Of a DNA stretch of 8,569 bases, positions 1-6,166 are shown piece after piece. The notes beneath the pieces were generated by a model, which saw only the letters and a list, made by a program, of their open reading frames with translations, made no database searches and had not been told where the DNA came from. The stretch lies in assembly GCA_027319585.1 (NCBI GenBank), contig DAHVMY010000055.1, positions 1-8,569 of the forward strand, given 5' to 3'. The stretch's first letter is position 1; every line of letters begins with the position of its first letter. A program made the translations under genes and the position numbers. This DNA is from AG-12 sp027319585 (lineage in GTDB: Bacteria > Chloroflexota > Dormibacteria > Aeolococcales > Bog-877).

Positions 1-1143
1 CCCGCGGTTTACGCTGTTCCGTCAGCCTCCCATTCCTCGTTGTCCGAGGAGCTGCGCCGGCTGATCGACGAGTCGCTGGCGCTCTCTCCCAGACGGACCC
101 TGGTGACGGACCAGGGCGGCAACGTCGGGGCCGGATCGGGCTCGGCGGAGGCGATGGCGCTGGCCGAGGGCCTGCGGCAGGATCCCGCCTACTGGGAGCC
201 GGTCCTGGGGCGGATCGCCAACCCCGGGCTGCGCAAGTTCGTCTCTTTGAACACCGCGCTGATGCGGGGCGGGGCGGCCATCCGGATCCCCCGGGGGGTG
301 GCGGCCGAGCCGGTGCGGCTGATCAACCACGTCGACTCCGGAGCGGCCTCCTTTCCACGAGCGGTGGTAGTGCTCGAGGAGGGTGCGAGCCTCACCCTGG
401 TCGAGCAGTGGACCTCCCCCGACCAGGACCAGAGCCTGCTCGCGCCGGTCGTGGAGATCCGGCTGGACCAGGGGGCGCAACTCACCCATGTGGTCGAGCA
501 GCGCTGCGGCGATCGCAGCGTCGTCCAGTCCACGGTGAGGGTCCGGCTGGGTGCCGACTCCCACTACGACCTGCGCTGGGTGCTGGTCGGCGGGCGCTGG
601 CAGAAGAGCTATTTCGATGTCGAGATGCTGGGCGAGGGCTCCGAGTCCAAGGCGACCGGGCTCTGCATCGGCCGCCGCGACCAGCACTTCGACGTGCAGA
701 CGCTGCAGGACCACGCGGCCCGGGGCGCGATCAGCGACCTCCTCTACCGGGTCGCGGTGGCGGAGAGCTCCCGCTCGGTCTTCGCGGGGCTGATCCGAGT
801 CGAAGAGGGCGCCCAGAAGACCAACGCCTACGTGCAGAACCGCAACCTGCTGCTGAGCCCCAAGGCCAAGGCGGACAGCAACCCCACCCTGGAGATCCTG
901 GCCAACGACGTCCGCTGCACCCACGGCTCCACCGCGGGCCGGATCGACGACAACCAGCTCTTCTACTGCGAATCGAGGGGTATCCCCAGAGAGCAGGCGA
1001 GGCGCCTGGTGGTTGAGGGTTTCTTCGCCGACGTGGTCGACTCCTTTCCCGAGGGTCCGATCCGGGAGTCGGCGGACGCGGCGGTCCAGGAAGCGCTGGC
1101 GGAGCTGGCCGACTCCGGTGCGCTGGCGGCCGGCCCGGGCTGA
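1..1143 (+). CDS. sufD: Fe-S cluster assembly protein SufD, 5' end outside the window
   Basis: SufD is the SufB-like, non-ATPase subunit of the cytoplasmic SufBCD scaffold that builds and transfers Fe-S clusters. The frame is open from base 1 and gives 380 residues to the TGA at 1141-1143. The C-terminal core is diagnostic. It contains NDVRCTHGSTAGRID followed by LFYCESRGIP, matching the SufB/SufD beta-helix end; the His of CTHG (codon at 922-924) aligns with the SufD histidine implicated at the SufB-SufD cluster site. A TTG at 40 could serve as a start, but it has no Shine-Dalgarno. The first visible residues resemble the segment just after the N-terminal W-R-x-T region of SufD, so the true start is probably upstream and the N-terminal helical domain is missing here. 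The stop overlaps the next start (TGATG), indicating one operon with the Rieske gene and sufS. Family assignment is firm; only the 5' boundary is unknown. Confidence 0.93.
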   Translation, partial: PAVYAVPSASHSSLSEELRRLIDESLALSPRRTLVTDQGGNVGAGSGSAEAMALAEGLRQDPAYWEPVLGRIANPGLRKFVSLNTALMRGGAAIRIPRGVAAEPVRLINHVDSGAASFPRAVVVLEEGASLTLVEQWTSPDQDQSLLAPVVEIRLDQGAQLTHVVEQRCGDRSVVQSTVRVRLGADSHYDLRWVLVGGRWQKSYFDVEMLGEGSESKATGLCIGRRDQHFDVQTLQDHAARGAISDLLYRVAVAESSRSVFAGLIRVEEGAQKTNAYVQNRNLLLSPKAKADSNPTLEILANDVRCTHGSTAGRIDDNQLFYCESRGIPREQARRLVVEGFFADVVDSFPEGPIRESADAAVQEALAELADSGALAAGPG

Positions 1144-1466
1144 TGGAGGAATGGATCAGGATCTGCCCCGCGGAGGCGATCCCGGAGGGTCATGCCGCGC
1201 GGGTGGAGGTGGGCGACCTGCCCATCGCCCTGTTCAACGTGGGCGGGGAGTATCACTGTCTGGACGACACCTGCAGCCACGCTCTGGCCTCGCTGTCGGA
1301 GGGCGAGCTGCATGAGGATCTCTGCACCGTGGAGTGCCCGTTGCACGGCAGCCAGTTCGACCTGCGCTCGGGCGATCCGGTCTCCTTCCCGGCGGTGGAG
1401 CCGGTGAGGGTGCATCCGGTGGAGGTGCGCGACGGTGAGCTCTGGGTGAGCCTGGAGGAGGAGTGA
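1143..1466 (+). CDS. Small Rieske-type [2Fe-2S] ferredoxin of the suf operon
   Basis: This 107-residue protein is a single Rieske domain, close to the size of NirD-like or dioxygenase-type Rieske ferredoxins. The cluster ligands are visible as C44-x-H46 and C65-x2-H68, separated by 18 residues, within DTCSHA and ECPLHGSQF. There is no signal peptide or membrane segment, so it is expected in the cytoplasm. The ATG at 1143 overlaps the sufD stop and the TGA at 1464-1466 overlaps the sufS GTG, which implies translational coupling and cotranscription. Genes of this type are common inside suf clusters of high-GC Gram-positive bacteria. Its exact partner is not known from sequence; supplying electrons during cluster assembly is an inference from position. 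NirD-like or ring-hydroxylating ferredoxin annotations would be equivalent at this level. Confidence 0.92.
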   Translation: MEEWIRICPAEAIPEGHAARVEVGDLPIALFNVGGEYHCLDDTCSHALASLSEGELHEDLCTVECPLHGSQFDLRSGDPVSFPAVEPVRVHPVEVRDGELWVSLEEE

Positions 1467-2722
1467 CTCAGACCGGGTCGGCCGCGCCGGTGGCCAGCAC
1501 CCCGCTGGAGGTGGAGCGGCTGCGCGGCGACTTCCCGATCCTCCAGGAGGTGGTCAACGGCCATCCCCTGGTCTACCTCGACAGCGCCGCCACCTCCCAG
1601 AAACCGGAGTCCGTGATCCGGGCGATCTCCGACTACTACCGGTTCGCCAACGCCAACGTGCACCGCGGGGTTCACGCCCTCGGGGAGCGGGCGACCGAGG
1701 TCTTCGAGGGGGCCCGCGAGGATGTGGCGCGATTCATCCATGCCGACTCCAGAGGGGTGGTCTTCGTGCGCAACACCACCGAAGGGCTGAACCTGGTCGC
1801 CCAAGCGTTCGCCAGGCCCCGGTTCGGCCCCGGCGACCGGATCGTGGCGACCAAGATGGAGCACCACTCCAACCTGGTCCCCTGGCAGCAGGTGAGGGAC
1901 CAGACCGGCTGCCGGCTGGAGTTCATCGAGCTGACCGAGGAGGGCCGGCTCGAGGAGCAGTCGGTGGAGCGGCTGCTGCAGCCTCCCACCCGGCTGCTGG
2001 CGGTCACCCACGTCAGCAATGTCCTGGGCACGGTGAACCCGATCCGTGAGCTGGTGGAGCGGGCCCACCGCGAGGGGATCGTGGTGGTGGTGGACGGAGC
2101 TCAGGCCGTGCCCCACATGCCGGTGGACGTCGCGGAGCTCGGCGCCGACTTCTACTCGTTCTCGGGCCACAAGATGCTGGGCCCGACCGGGACCGGGGTC
2201 GTCTACGGCAGGCCCGAGCTGCTGGAGCAGATGCCGCCGTTTCTGACCGGGGGCTCGATGATCTCCGTCGTCACCCTGGAGCGGACGACCTGGAACGAGA
2301 TCCCCCATCGCTTCGAGGCCGGGACCCCGGACATAGCGGGGACCGCGGGGCTGCGGGCCGCGATCTCGTACCTGGAGGAGGTGGGGATGGAGGCGATCCA
2401 CCGCCATGCGGTGGACCTCACCGACTACGCCATGGAGGCGCTGTCAGAGGTGCCCGGGCTCATCCAGTACGGACCCAGGGGTGAGGACCGGACCGGCATG
2501 GTGTCGTTCAACCTCAAGGGTGTCCACCCGCACGACGTCGGCACCATCCTGGACCGGGAGGGGGTGGCGGTCAGGGCCGGCCATCACTGCTGCCAGCCGC
2601 TGATGCGGCAGCTGGGGGTCGCGGCCACCACCAGGGCGAGCTTCTATCTCTACAACAGCCGCCAGGAGGTGGATGCTCTGGTCAGGGGCCTGGAGGAGGT
2701 GAACCGCATCTTCGGCGACTGA
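1463..2722 (+). CDS. sufS: Cysteine desulfurase SufS (group II, PLP-dependent)
   Basis: SufS converts L-cysteine to L-alanine and holds the released sulfur as a persulfide for Fe-S assembly. The protein is 419 residues, slightly longer than the usual 400-410 because of a poorly conserved N-terminal tail of about 15 residues. Visible landmarks are the N-terminal PLP-fold motif YLDSAATSQKP (38-48), the MEHHSNLVPWQ segment (132-142), the cofactor aspartate in VVVDGAQAVPHMP (208-220), the Schiff-base lysine K237 in SFSGHKMLGPTG, and the catalytic cysteine C376 in RAGHHCCQPLM. The ATTRASFYLYN tail (R391) is typical of SufS. The GTG start at 1463 forms a GTGA overlap with the Rieske stop, and GGAGGAG lies just upstream. 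A later GTG at 1490 is possible but less compatible with coupling. No sufU follows directly, which is unusual if the host is Gram-positive. Confidence 0.96.
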   Translation: MTQTGSAAPVASTPLEVERLRGDFPILQEVVNGHPLVYLDSAATSQKPESVIRAISDYYRFANANVHRGVHALGERATEVFEGAREDVARFIHADSRGVVFVRNTTEGLNLVAQAFARPRFGPGDRIVATKMEHHSNLVPWQQVRDQTGCRLEFIELTEEGRLEEQSVERLLQPPTRLLAVTHVSNVLGTVNPIRELVERAHREGIVVVVDGAQAVPHMPVDVAELGADFYSFSGHKMLGPTGTGVVYGRPELLEQMPPFLTGGSMISVVTLERTTWNEIPHRFEAGTPDIAGTAGLRAAISYLEEVGMEAIHRHAVDLTDYAMEALSEVPGLIQYGPRGEDRTGMVSFNLKGVHPHDVGTILDREGVAVRAGHHCCQPLMRQLGVAATTRASFYLYNSRQEVDALVRGLEEVNRIFGD

Positions 2723-2744
2723 GGAGAGCCGCCGGAGAGCCGCC
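2723..2744. repeat. Perfect 11-bp tandem direct repeat after sufS
   Basis: GGAGAGCCGCC occurs at 2723-2733 and again at 2734-2744 with no gap, starting at the base after the sufS stop. It could be a replication-slippage duplication or the scar of a rearrangement at the end of the operon. It does not look like a terminator, since no T-rich tract follows. Confidence 0.85.
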
Positions 2745-2750
2745 CCGGTT

Positions 2751-3010
2751 CGGTGTGGCCAGTGCCTCAGGTGGCCCGGCCGAGAGCATGGGCCTGATCC
2801 AGAGGCGATGGGCGTGGAAGCCGGGTGGGGGCGAACCCGAAACCGCGCGAGGGCCGATTGGGTGGGAACCCGCGACCGCATCATCGTCGGGTCGCTAATC
2901 CCGCAAGGGGCTTCGGACGGTTGCTCGCACTCCACGGTATAGCTGGCGGAGATCACCGTGAAGGTGCGGGCGAGGCCACCAGGCACTGATGCGGTGACCG
3001 CACACCGTTC
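2751..3010 (+). ncRNA. Structured RNA candidate, HEARO/omega-RNA-like, no adjacent nuclease gene
   Basis: The stretch holds a dense, nested set of complementary stems and no convincing coding frame. Visible pairings are CGGGT 2822-2826 with ACCCG 2835-2839; GGCC 2852-2855 with GGCC 2974-2977 (outer stem); hairpin GGGT 2860-2863 / ACCC 2868-2871; six-base stem GCGACC 2872-2877 / GGTCGC 2890-2895; CCC-GCAA-GGG tetraloop hairpin 2900-2909; CTCG 2924-2927 / CGAG 2971-2974; CTCC 2930-2933 / GGAG 2948-2951; and CACC-GTGAA-GGTG 2954-2966. TGCGGT 2990-2995 and ACCGCA 2997-3002 form a further dyad. The sequence style, with GCTAATCCC, GGGGCTTCG and GATCACCGTGAAGGTG blocks, recalls the HEARO RNAs that accompany IscB/IsrB nucleases. 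That link is from memory and untested, and both ends are approximate. The stems are seen directly. A regulatory leader or another transposon-borne RNA remains possible. Confidence 0.5.
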
Positions 3011-3250
3011 ACGTGGATGGCCAATTGGACATGAGCGCCCTTGGCCCACCAAAGCTCTGCGGCTCCGGCGTGGGTGCGCCGCGCCGCTGCCAGCCTCCGT
3101 CGAACCTTGTGGGCCCGGGCCGGCCCTTCCCCCCTCAGAGCCGCGGTCGGCGGACCGCGCCCGCTGGGGAACCCTTCCTCCCCGCAGTCTTCTCGGGACC
3201 GGTCCCCCTCTGGACCGAGCACAAGGGCCGGAGTTGGGCTCTCAGGGCAA

Positions 3251-3648
3251 ATGGGGTTCTCCGGCATCTATCGGGACCTGAAGCAGTGTCTGCCCCAGCG
3301 GGTCGACCAGGTGCTGCGAGCGTTCAACAAGGTTGAGCTGTGGACCAAGCTGCAAGCGCTGTGCGCCAGCCCGGTTCCTTCCGAGTGGTCGGCCTGCCGA
3401 GCTTGCCCGGCTGAAGGCCCAGATTGCCCGCGCCGGTCCGGATAAGTTGTTCACCTGCTTGACGTCGGATACTCCGGCCGACAACACGGGTGCAAGGCGA
3501 CCTCCGTCGGATGGTGCTCCAACGCAAGCGGTCGTATGGCAGCAAGTCACACCCCGGTGCCCGCGCGCTTGCGACCGTCCTCCCGGCCTGCGCCTCCGCT
3601 TGGCGTACCAATCCCAGCGGCTACTTCACTGCCCTCGCTGCTCTCTGA
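3251..3648 (+). pseudogene. Frameshifted transposase remnant (C-terminal part, IS66-like?)
   Basis: Three consecutive stretches in different + frames read like one protein. Frame A (from ATG 3251) gives YRDLKQCLPQRVDQVLRAF and then VELWTKLQALCASPVPSEW. Near 3385-3400 the sense moves to another frame, giving RPAELARLKAQIARAGPDK and PADNTGA up to about 3495. It then moves to a third frame giving DLRRMVLQRKRSYGSKS through SGYFTALAAL, with a TGA at 3646-3648. The order (N-T-x-A followed by a DLRR...KRSYGSKS block and a short C-terminal helix) resembles the C-terminus of IS66-type or related DDE transposases. No upstream catalytic half is visible, so this is a truncated fragment with at least two frameshifts. 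That it is a broken gene is moderately supported; the exact family is uncertain. Confidence 0.5.
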
Positions 3649-3668
3649 CCTGCACGGGCTGTGAGCAG

Positions 3669-4496
3669 TTACGGTCCGAGCGCTCCCATGAACTCTGCGA
3701 CGGCAGCGACGGCGTCGTTCGCGAGCACGTCTCTGTCCAACTCCGGATGGATCCCGGCCATGGTCGACGCGAAGGCGACGCTGCCCTGCGCTTTCTCGTC
3801 GGCGAAGTTCGCAGACAACTCCGAAAGAGCGGTGCCCGTCGCTCCCATGAGGTAGTCGCCGAACTGCTCACGGACGCGTCGTCCCGCGGGACCGGGCCCA
3901 CCGTCATCGTTGTGCAGGAGCACGTACGCGATGTCATACCAATCTTTCGGGAGCCCGCGGCCGTGTGCAGCGTGAGTCTTCGCCAGCAGGTAGGCCGGGA
4001 GCGTGGCAACGCGGAGGGCTACAGTCTGGGGCACTCCGTCGATGTGGGCAGTGATCGACCGCATCTCCCAGTGCCGGGCGGCGAATCCCGTGCCACGCAG
4101 GTTCACAGCCCCCAACGACTTGCAATCGTCGAACGAGACCGTTTGATGGTTCGGGATGTCATCGAGATCGGCCAGGAACTCCACCTTCACGACCAGCTCC
4201 GGTGCAGTGTTTTCCCGCCATCGCCAGATCCGCTCATCATCGGGCCGGAAGCCGACGCGGTTGAGGGCTTCCTCCAAGCGAGCCGCGTTCTCAGATCCAC
4301 CCTGGATCTCCAGGTCGACCTGGACGTCGACGTCCGTCGTACCCTCGTGTCGTCGGGCAGAAGTTGTGCAGAGAAGGTCCGGCACCAGGCCTCCAAGGAG
4401 GACGAAATCAGGGATGCCCCCGTACTCCCGCACGAGACGGACGAGCGCGCGCTCCGCCAGCTCCCGAGCCCGGCGGCTACGAACCGGATCCGACAC
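3669..4496 (-). CDS. AbiEii-like nucleotidyltransferase toxin of a type IV toxin-antitoxin pair
   Basis: The 275-residue product looks like the toxin of an AbiE-type module, a polymerase-beta-fold nucleotidyltransferase. Characterised relatives act in phage abortive infection and some modify tRNA; which nucleotide or target applies here cannot be read from the sequence. The signature is VLLGGLVPDLL (G35 G36) followed by GTTDVDVQVDL, giving the hGG...DxD metal-binding pattern with D55 and D57. Further on, LLAKTHAAHGRGLPKDWYDI (K173, then KDxxD) matches the conserved C-terminal K...R..KDxxD block of AbiEii/DUF1814 proteins. The start is GTG at 4496, six bases after a strong Shine-Dalgarno (CCTCCTT on the + strand, 4503-4509) that lies inside the antitoxin gene. 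The two reading frames overlap by 20 bp, so translation is probably coupled. TAA at 3669-3671 ends it. No membrane or signal segments are seen. Confidence 0.8.
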   Translation of the reverse strand: MSDPVRSRRARELAERALVRLVREYGGIPDFVLLGGLVPDLLCTTSARRHEGTTDVDVQVDLEIQGGSENAARLEEALNRVGFRPDDERIWRWRENTAPELVVKVEFLADLDDIPNHQTVSFDDCKSLGAVNLRGTGFAARHWEMRSITAHIDGVPQTVALRVATLPAYLLAKTHAAHGRGLPKDWYDIAYVLLHNDDGGPGPAGRRVREQFGDYLMGATGTALSELSANFADEKAQGSVAFASTMAGIHPELDRDVLANDAVAAVAEFMGALGP

Positions 4497-5535
4497 CGCG
4501 CACCTCCTTCAGGTGTTGTGCCGCTTCAGCAGCCCTGCCTCCGCTGGAGAGGAGGTCTGCGTAGACCCGCACAGGGAGGGCGACGTGGATGCCCTCGACT
4601 ATGGGCCCCGTGGCGGCCATCGGCGTCGGCAGTGGACGAATCGTGACCACGTGTCCCCTTTCGACGATGCGGCCTCCGAGCCGAGACGCCAGGCATGCCT
4701 TGTTCGAAAACAGGTCCATGTCGACGTAGATGTCGAGCGTCGTGACGTCGCTCAGGTAGGGGGCGAGGAGGATCGACGCTGCGACCCCGGTAGCAGCCCA
4801 CTTGGTCTTCGTCGCGTTCAGCCCAGGCGCGAGCTCCGTCCGGAGCGTTTCAAGAGCATCAGCGACCCACAGGCGGTGCATGAGGAGCTTCGGCGACTTC
4901 GCCCGCTGGTCCGTGGCCGCGTCGACGTAGGCGGCGAGAAGGGCCTCGGTGTCTGCGACCCGTCGACCGGACATTGGCCCTCGCAGGGCTTGCGGCCGCT
5001 GCAGTAACCCGAGCCGCTCCAATTTGTGCAGGGCGGTCGCCGTGGCGTTCCTGGACAGACCGGTCGCCTTCTCGATGTTCTCGACAGTGGGCACCGTACC
5101 AGAGAGTGCTGCCTCAGCGGCGGCGAGAGTCGAACGTGACCACTTGGTCGAAGCTGAGGCCGGCCGGGATGTGGGCGGTCCGGGCTCCCGGGAAATCACC
5201 AGCCCAGAGGGCCGGACGATCTCGGCGTGGCCCGCCTCGTCCACCCATCCGATGCCCCGACCGGCCAGCCAGTCCCGCGCCCCGTGCGAGAGATTGGCCG
5301 CCAAGGCCACCTCGACTCCAGGTACGAGGTGGACCATCTCCTCGACGTCCCCGGGCCACCCTTCGCCGGCCCATCCGGCCAGGAACCTGTGATCGGCGGC
5401 GCCAGCCTGTACCGTCACCTCGAAGCTCGATCCCGGCCCCTCGCGCCGGGACGCCACAGCGACACGTAGCGTGCCGGGGAGAGCTGTGGCGAGGATGCGG
5501 CGGACCCTCGTCTCCAGCTGGTTCAGCTCGGCCAT
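4477..5535 (-). CDS. AbiEi-like antitoxin and transcriptional regulator with a central winged helix
   Basis: This 352-residue protein is the probable antitoxin and autorepressor of the downstream toxin gene. Three regions are visible. Residues 1-130 form an alpha/beta N-terminal part with a SHGARDWLAGRGIGWVDEAG stretch. Residues about 134-185 form a winged helix-turn-helix of MarR-like pattern (VENIEKATGLSRNATATAL, then KLERLGLL). Residues about 225-345 resemble the AbiEi C-terminal domain, including VTTLDIYVD, a PLPTP segment and VRVYADLLSSGGRAAEAAQ. Classic AbiEi proteins carry the wHTH at the N-terminus; a central wHTH fits an AbiEi-related regulator subfamily. The start is ATG at 5535. 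The frame stays open upstream to 5850, but that stretch is Arg/Gly/Pro-rich noise and runs through the operator. The predicted promoter -10 lies 7 bases before the ATG, suggesting a leaderless mRNA. TAG at 4477-4479 overlaps the toxin start. Confidence 0.78.
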   Translation of the reverse strand: MAELNQLETRVRRILATALPGTLRVAVASRREGPGSSFEVTVQAGAADHRFLAGWAGEGWPGDVEEMVHLVPGVEVALAANLSHGARDWLAGRGIGWVDEAGHAEIVRPSGLVISREPGPPTSRPASASTKWSRSTLAAAEAALSGTVPTVENIEKATGLSRNATATALHKLERLGLLQRPQALRGPMSGRRVADTEALLAAYVDAATDQRAKSPKLLMHRLWVADALETLRTELAPGLNATKTKWAATGVAASILLAPYLSDVTTLDIYVDMDLFSNKACLASRLGGRIVERGHVVTIRPLPTPMAATGPIVEGIHVALPVRVYADLLSSGGRAAEAAQHLKEVRGVGSGS

Positions 5536-5593
5536 ACTTCCAAGTATAGCTATACTTCCCTGTGACAGGGAAGTACACGGAAAGACGGAAGTA
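5535..5593 (-). promoter_or_regulatory. Symmetric four-half-site operator and promoter of the AbiE-like operon
   Basis: The heptamer TACTTCC occurs at 5535-5541 and 5553-5559, and its complement GGAAGTA at 5569-5575 and 5587-5593. All four sites are mirror images about base 5564, and both same-strand pairs have an 18-bp period. The inner pair extends into a perfect inverted repeat with 11-bp arms (5553-5563 and 5565-5575; arm TACTTCCCTGT). A separate 16-bp perfect palindrome, AAGTATAGCTATACTT, lies at 5542-5557. On the - strand TATACT (5548 to 5543) is a plausible -10, with the ATG 7 bases further on. The outermost site shares its T with the CAT start triplet. AbiEi antitoxins are known to bind inverted repeats in their own promoters, so cooperative autorepression by the adjacent wHTH protein is the expected role. 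Confidence 0.75.
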
Positions 5594-5753
5594 ATGCGGG
5601 AGGCTGTCCCGGTTAGCCCCCAGCCCATGAGGCTGCTCGTGTGGCGGGGGCTCGCCAGCCACGGGACCGCCCCCCGACGCGTCAGCAGACGCCGACCACC
5701 CTGGCGTCGGCACCCCGCGCCGCCGCCAGGACAACGGTGAGCTCGACGCAGCC
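5594..5753. other. Intergenic stretch between the AbiE-like operator and a small ORF
   Basis: No gene, RNA or repeat could be supported here. Reading frames on both strands are rich in Arg, Pro and Gly without recognisable motifs. It separates the leftward toxin-antitoxin operon from the rightward genes and could hold their promoter, but no clear -35/-10 pair was seen. Confidence 0.4.
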
Positions 5754-5942
5754 GTGGACCCAGCGACTCTGCAGCTGGTGTTGCTCGGCGCGGTTGGTGC
5801 CCCGGTCGTCTTCCCCGGTGAGGTGCGCCGCCTGTTCGGCCTCGAGGCAACCAAGGCCGGCTTCAAAGGCCGCTACCGCGCCGGTCTGCTGCATCTCGTC
5901 GACCGCCTCTGCCCCCGGGCAGCAACGGAGTGCCGGCCGTGA
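5754..5942 (+). CDS. Possible 62-residue hypothetical protein
   Basis: I do not recognise this ORF. It begins at GTG 5754 and contains LQLVLLGAVGAPVVFPGEV followed by RRLFGLEATKAGFKGRYRAG and LLHLVDRLC. It lacks a clear Shine-Dalgarno, and the frame is open further upstream. The one argument for it is its end: the TGA at 5940-5942 overlaps the GTG start of the oxidoreductase gene by four bases (GTGA), the arrangement also seen in the suf operon. It could be a real small gene, the 3' remnant of a longer gene, or chance open frame in GC-rich DNA. Confidence 0.25.
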   Translation: MDPATLQLVLLGAVGAPVVFPGEVRRLFGLEATKAGFKGRYRAGLLHLVDRLCPRAATECRP

Positions 5943-6044
5943 GCTTCACCGACGAGCAGGTCGCCTACCTGGCAAGCCAGAGGCTCGGCCGCCTCGCGAC
6001 GGCGGACCGCCACGGCGGTCCGCAGAACAAATCCGTCGGGTATT
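5939..6044 (+). pseudogene. PPOX-class (F420-type) oxidoreductase gene, 5' half, cut by the IS
   Basis: The first 35 codons of a small split-barrel flavin/F420-binding enzyme are present: SFTDEQVAYLASQRLGRLAT followed by ADRHGGPQNKSVGY. This is the characteristic N-terminus of the PPOX (pyridoxamine 5'-phosphate oxidase-like) class, in which members reduce or oxidise small substrates using FMN or F420. The start is GTG at 5939 with GGAG at 5927-5930, eight bases upstream; GTG 5930 is less likely. The coding frame stops making sense at 6045, where the insertion sequence begins, and runs on into IS sequence to 6154. The remaining 95 codons lie beyond the element (7981-8274). Without precise IS removal the product would be a non-functional N-terminal stub. 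Confidence 0.82.
6038..6044. repeat. Left copy of the 7-bp target-site duplication
   Basis: GGGTATT here is repeated exactly at 7981-7987 on the other side of the element. It belongs to the oxidoreductase codons for Gly-Tyr and the first base of Cys. Confidence 0.8.
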
Positions 6045-6047
6045 CCC

Positions 6048-6058
6048 GGGTTCCGCAG
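6048..6058. repeat. Left terminal inverted repeat of the IS
   Basis: GGGTTCCGCAG is the exact reverse complement of 7969-7979. Complementarity drops beyond 11 bp. Confidence 0.85.
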
Positions 6059-6166
6059 GTCCATGGGCGTCATGGGACAAGAAGTCTGCAAGAATGCTGG
6101 GTTTTGACACGCGCAGCCAGGAGAGCGTCTGTGACTACAGGCCCCGGGGGGTGAACTGGAGCCCGG

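Noticed and set aside
22..924. Long 300-codon frame on the - strand opposite sufD
   Set aside because: It lies wholly opposite a clear SufD frame, lacks motifs and is rich in Gly, Arg and Asp-Arg strings typical of shadow frames in GC-rich DNA.
1253..2407. 384-codon - strand frame opposite the Rieske gene and sufS
   Set aside because: It spans two well-identified + strand genes and has no recognisable domain.
2751..3250. Group II intron ribozyme
   Set aside because: I considered this because of the dense pairing, but there is no domain V-like hairpin, no reverse transcriptase frame and no GTGYG start in the right place.
3333..4646. 437-codon + strand frame
   Set aside because: Only its first 50 or so residues are part of the transposase remnant; the rest is the complement of the nucleotidyltransferase gene.
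5536..5850. N-terminal extension of the antitoxin to an upstream start at 5850
   Set aside because: The extension is low-complexity Arg/Gly/Pro sequence and would place the promoter and palindromes inside the coding region. The ATG at 5535 fits the domain start.
6104..6138. Outward promoter in the left end of the IS (TTGACA at 6104-6109)
   Set aside because: No acceptable -10 is found at 16-18 bp, and it points into the transposase gene rather than out of the element.
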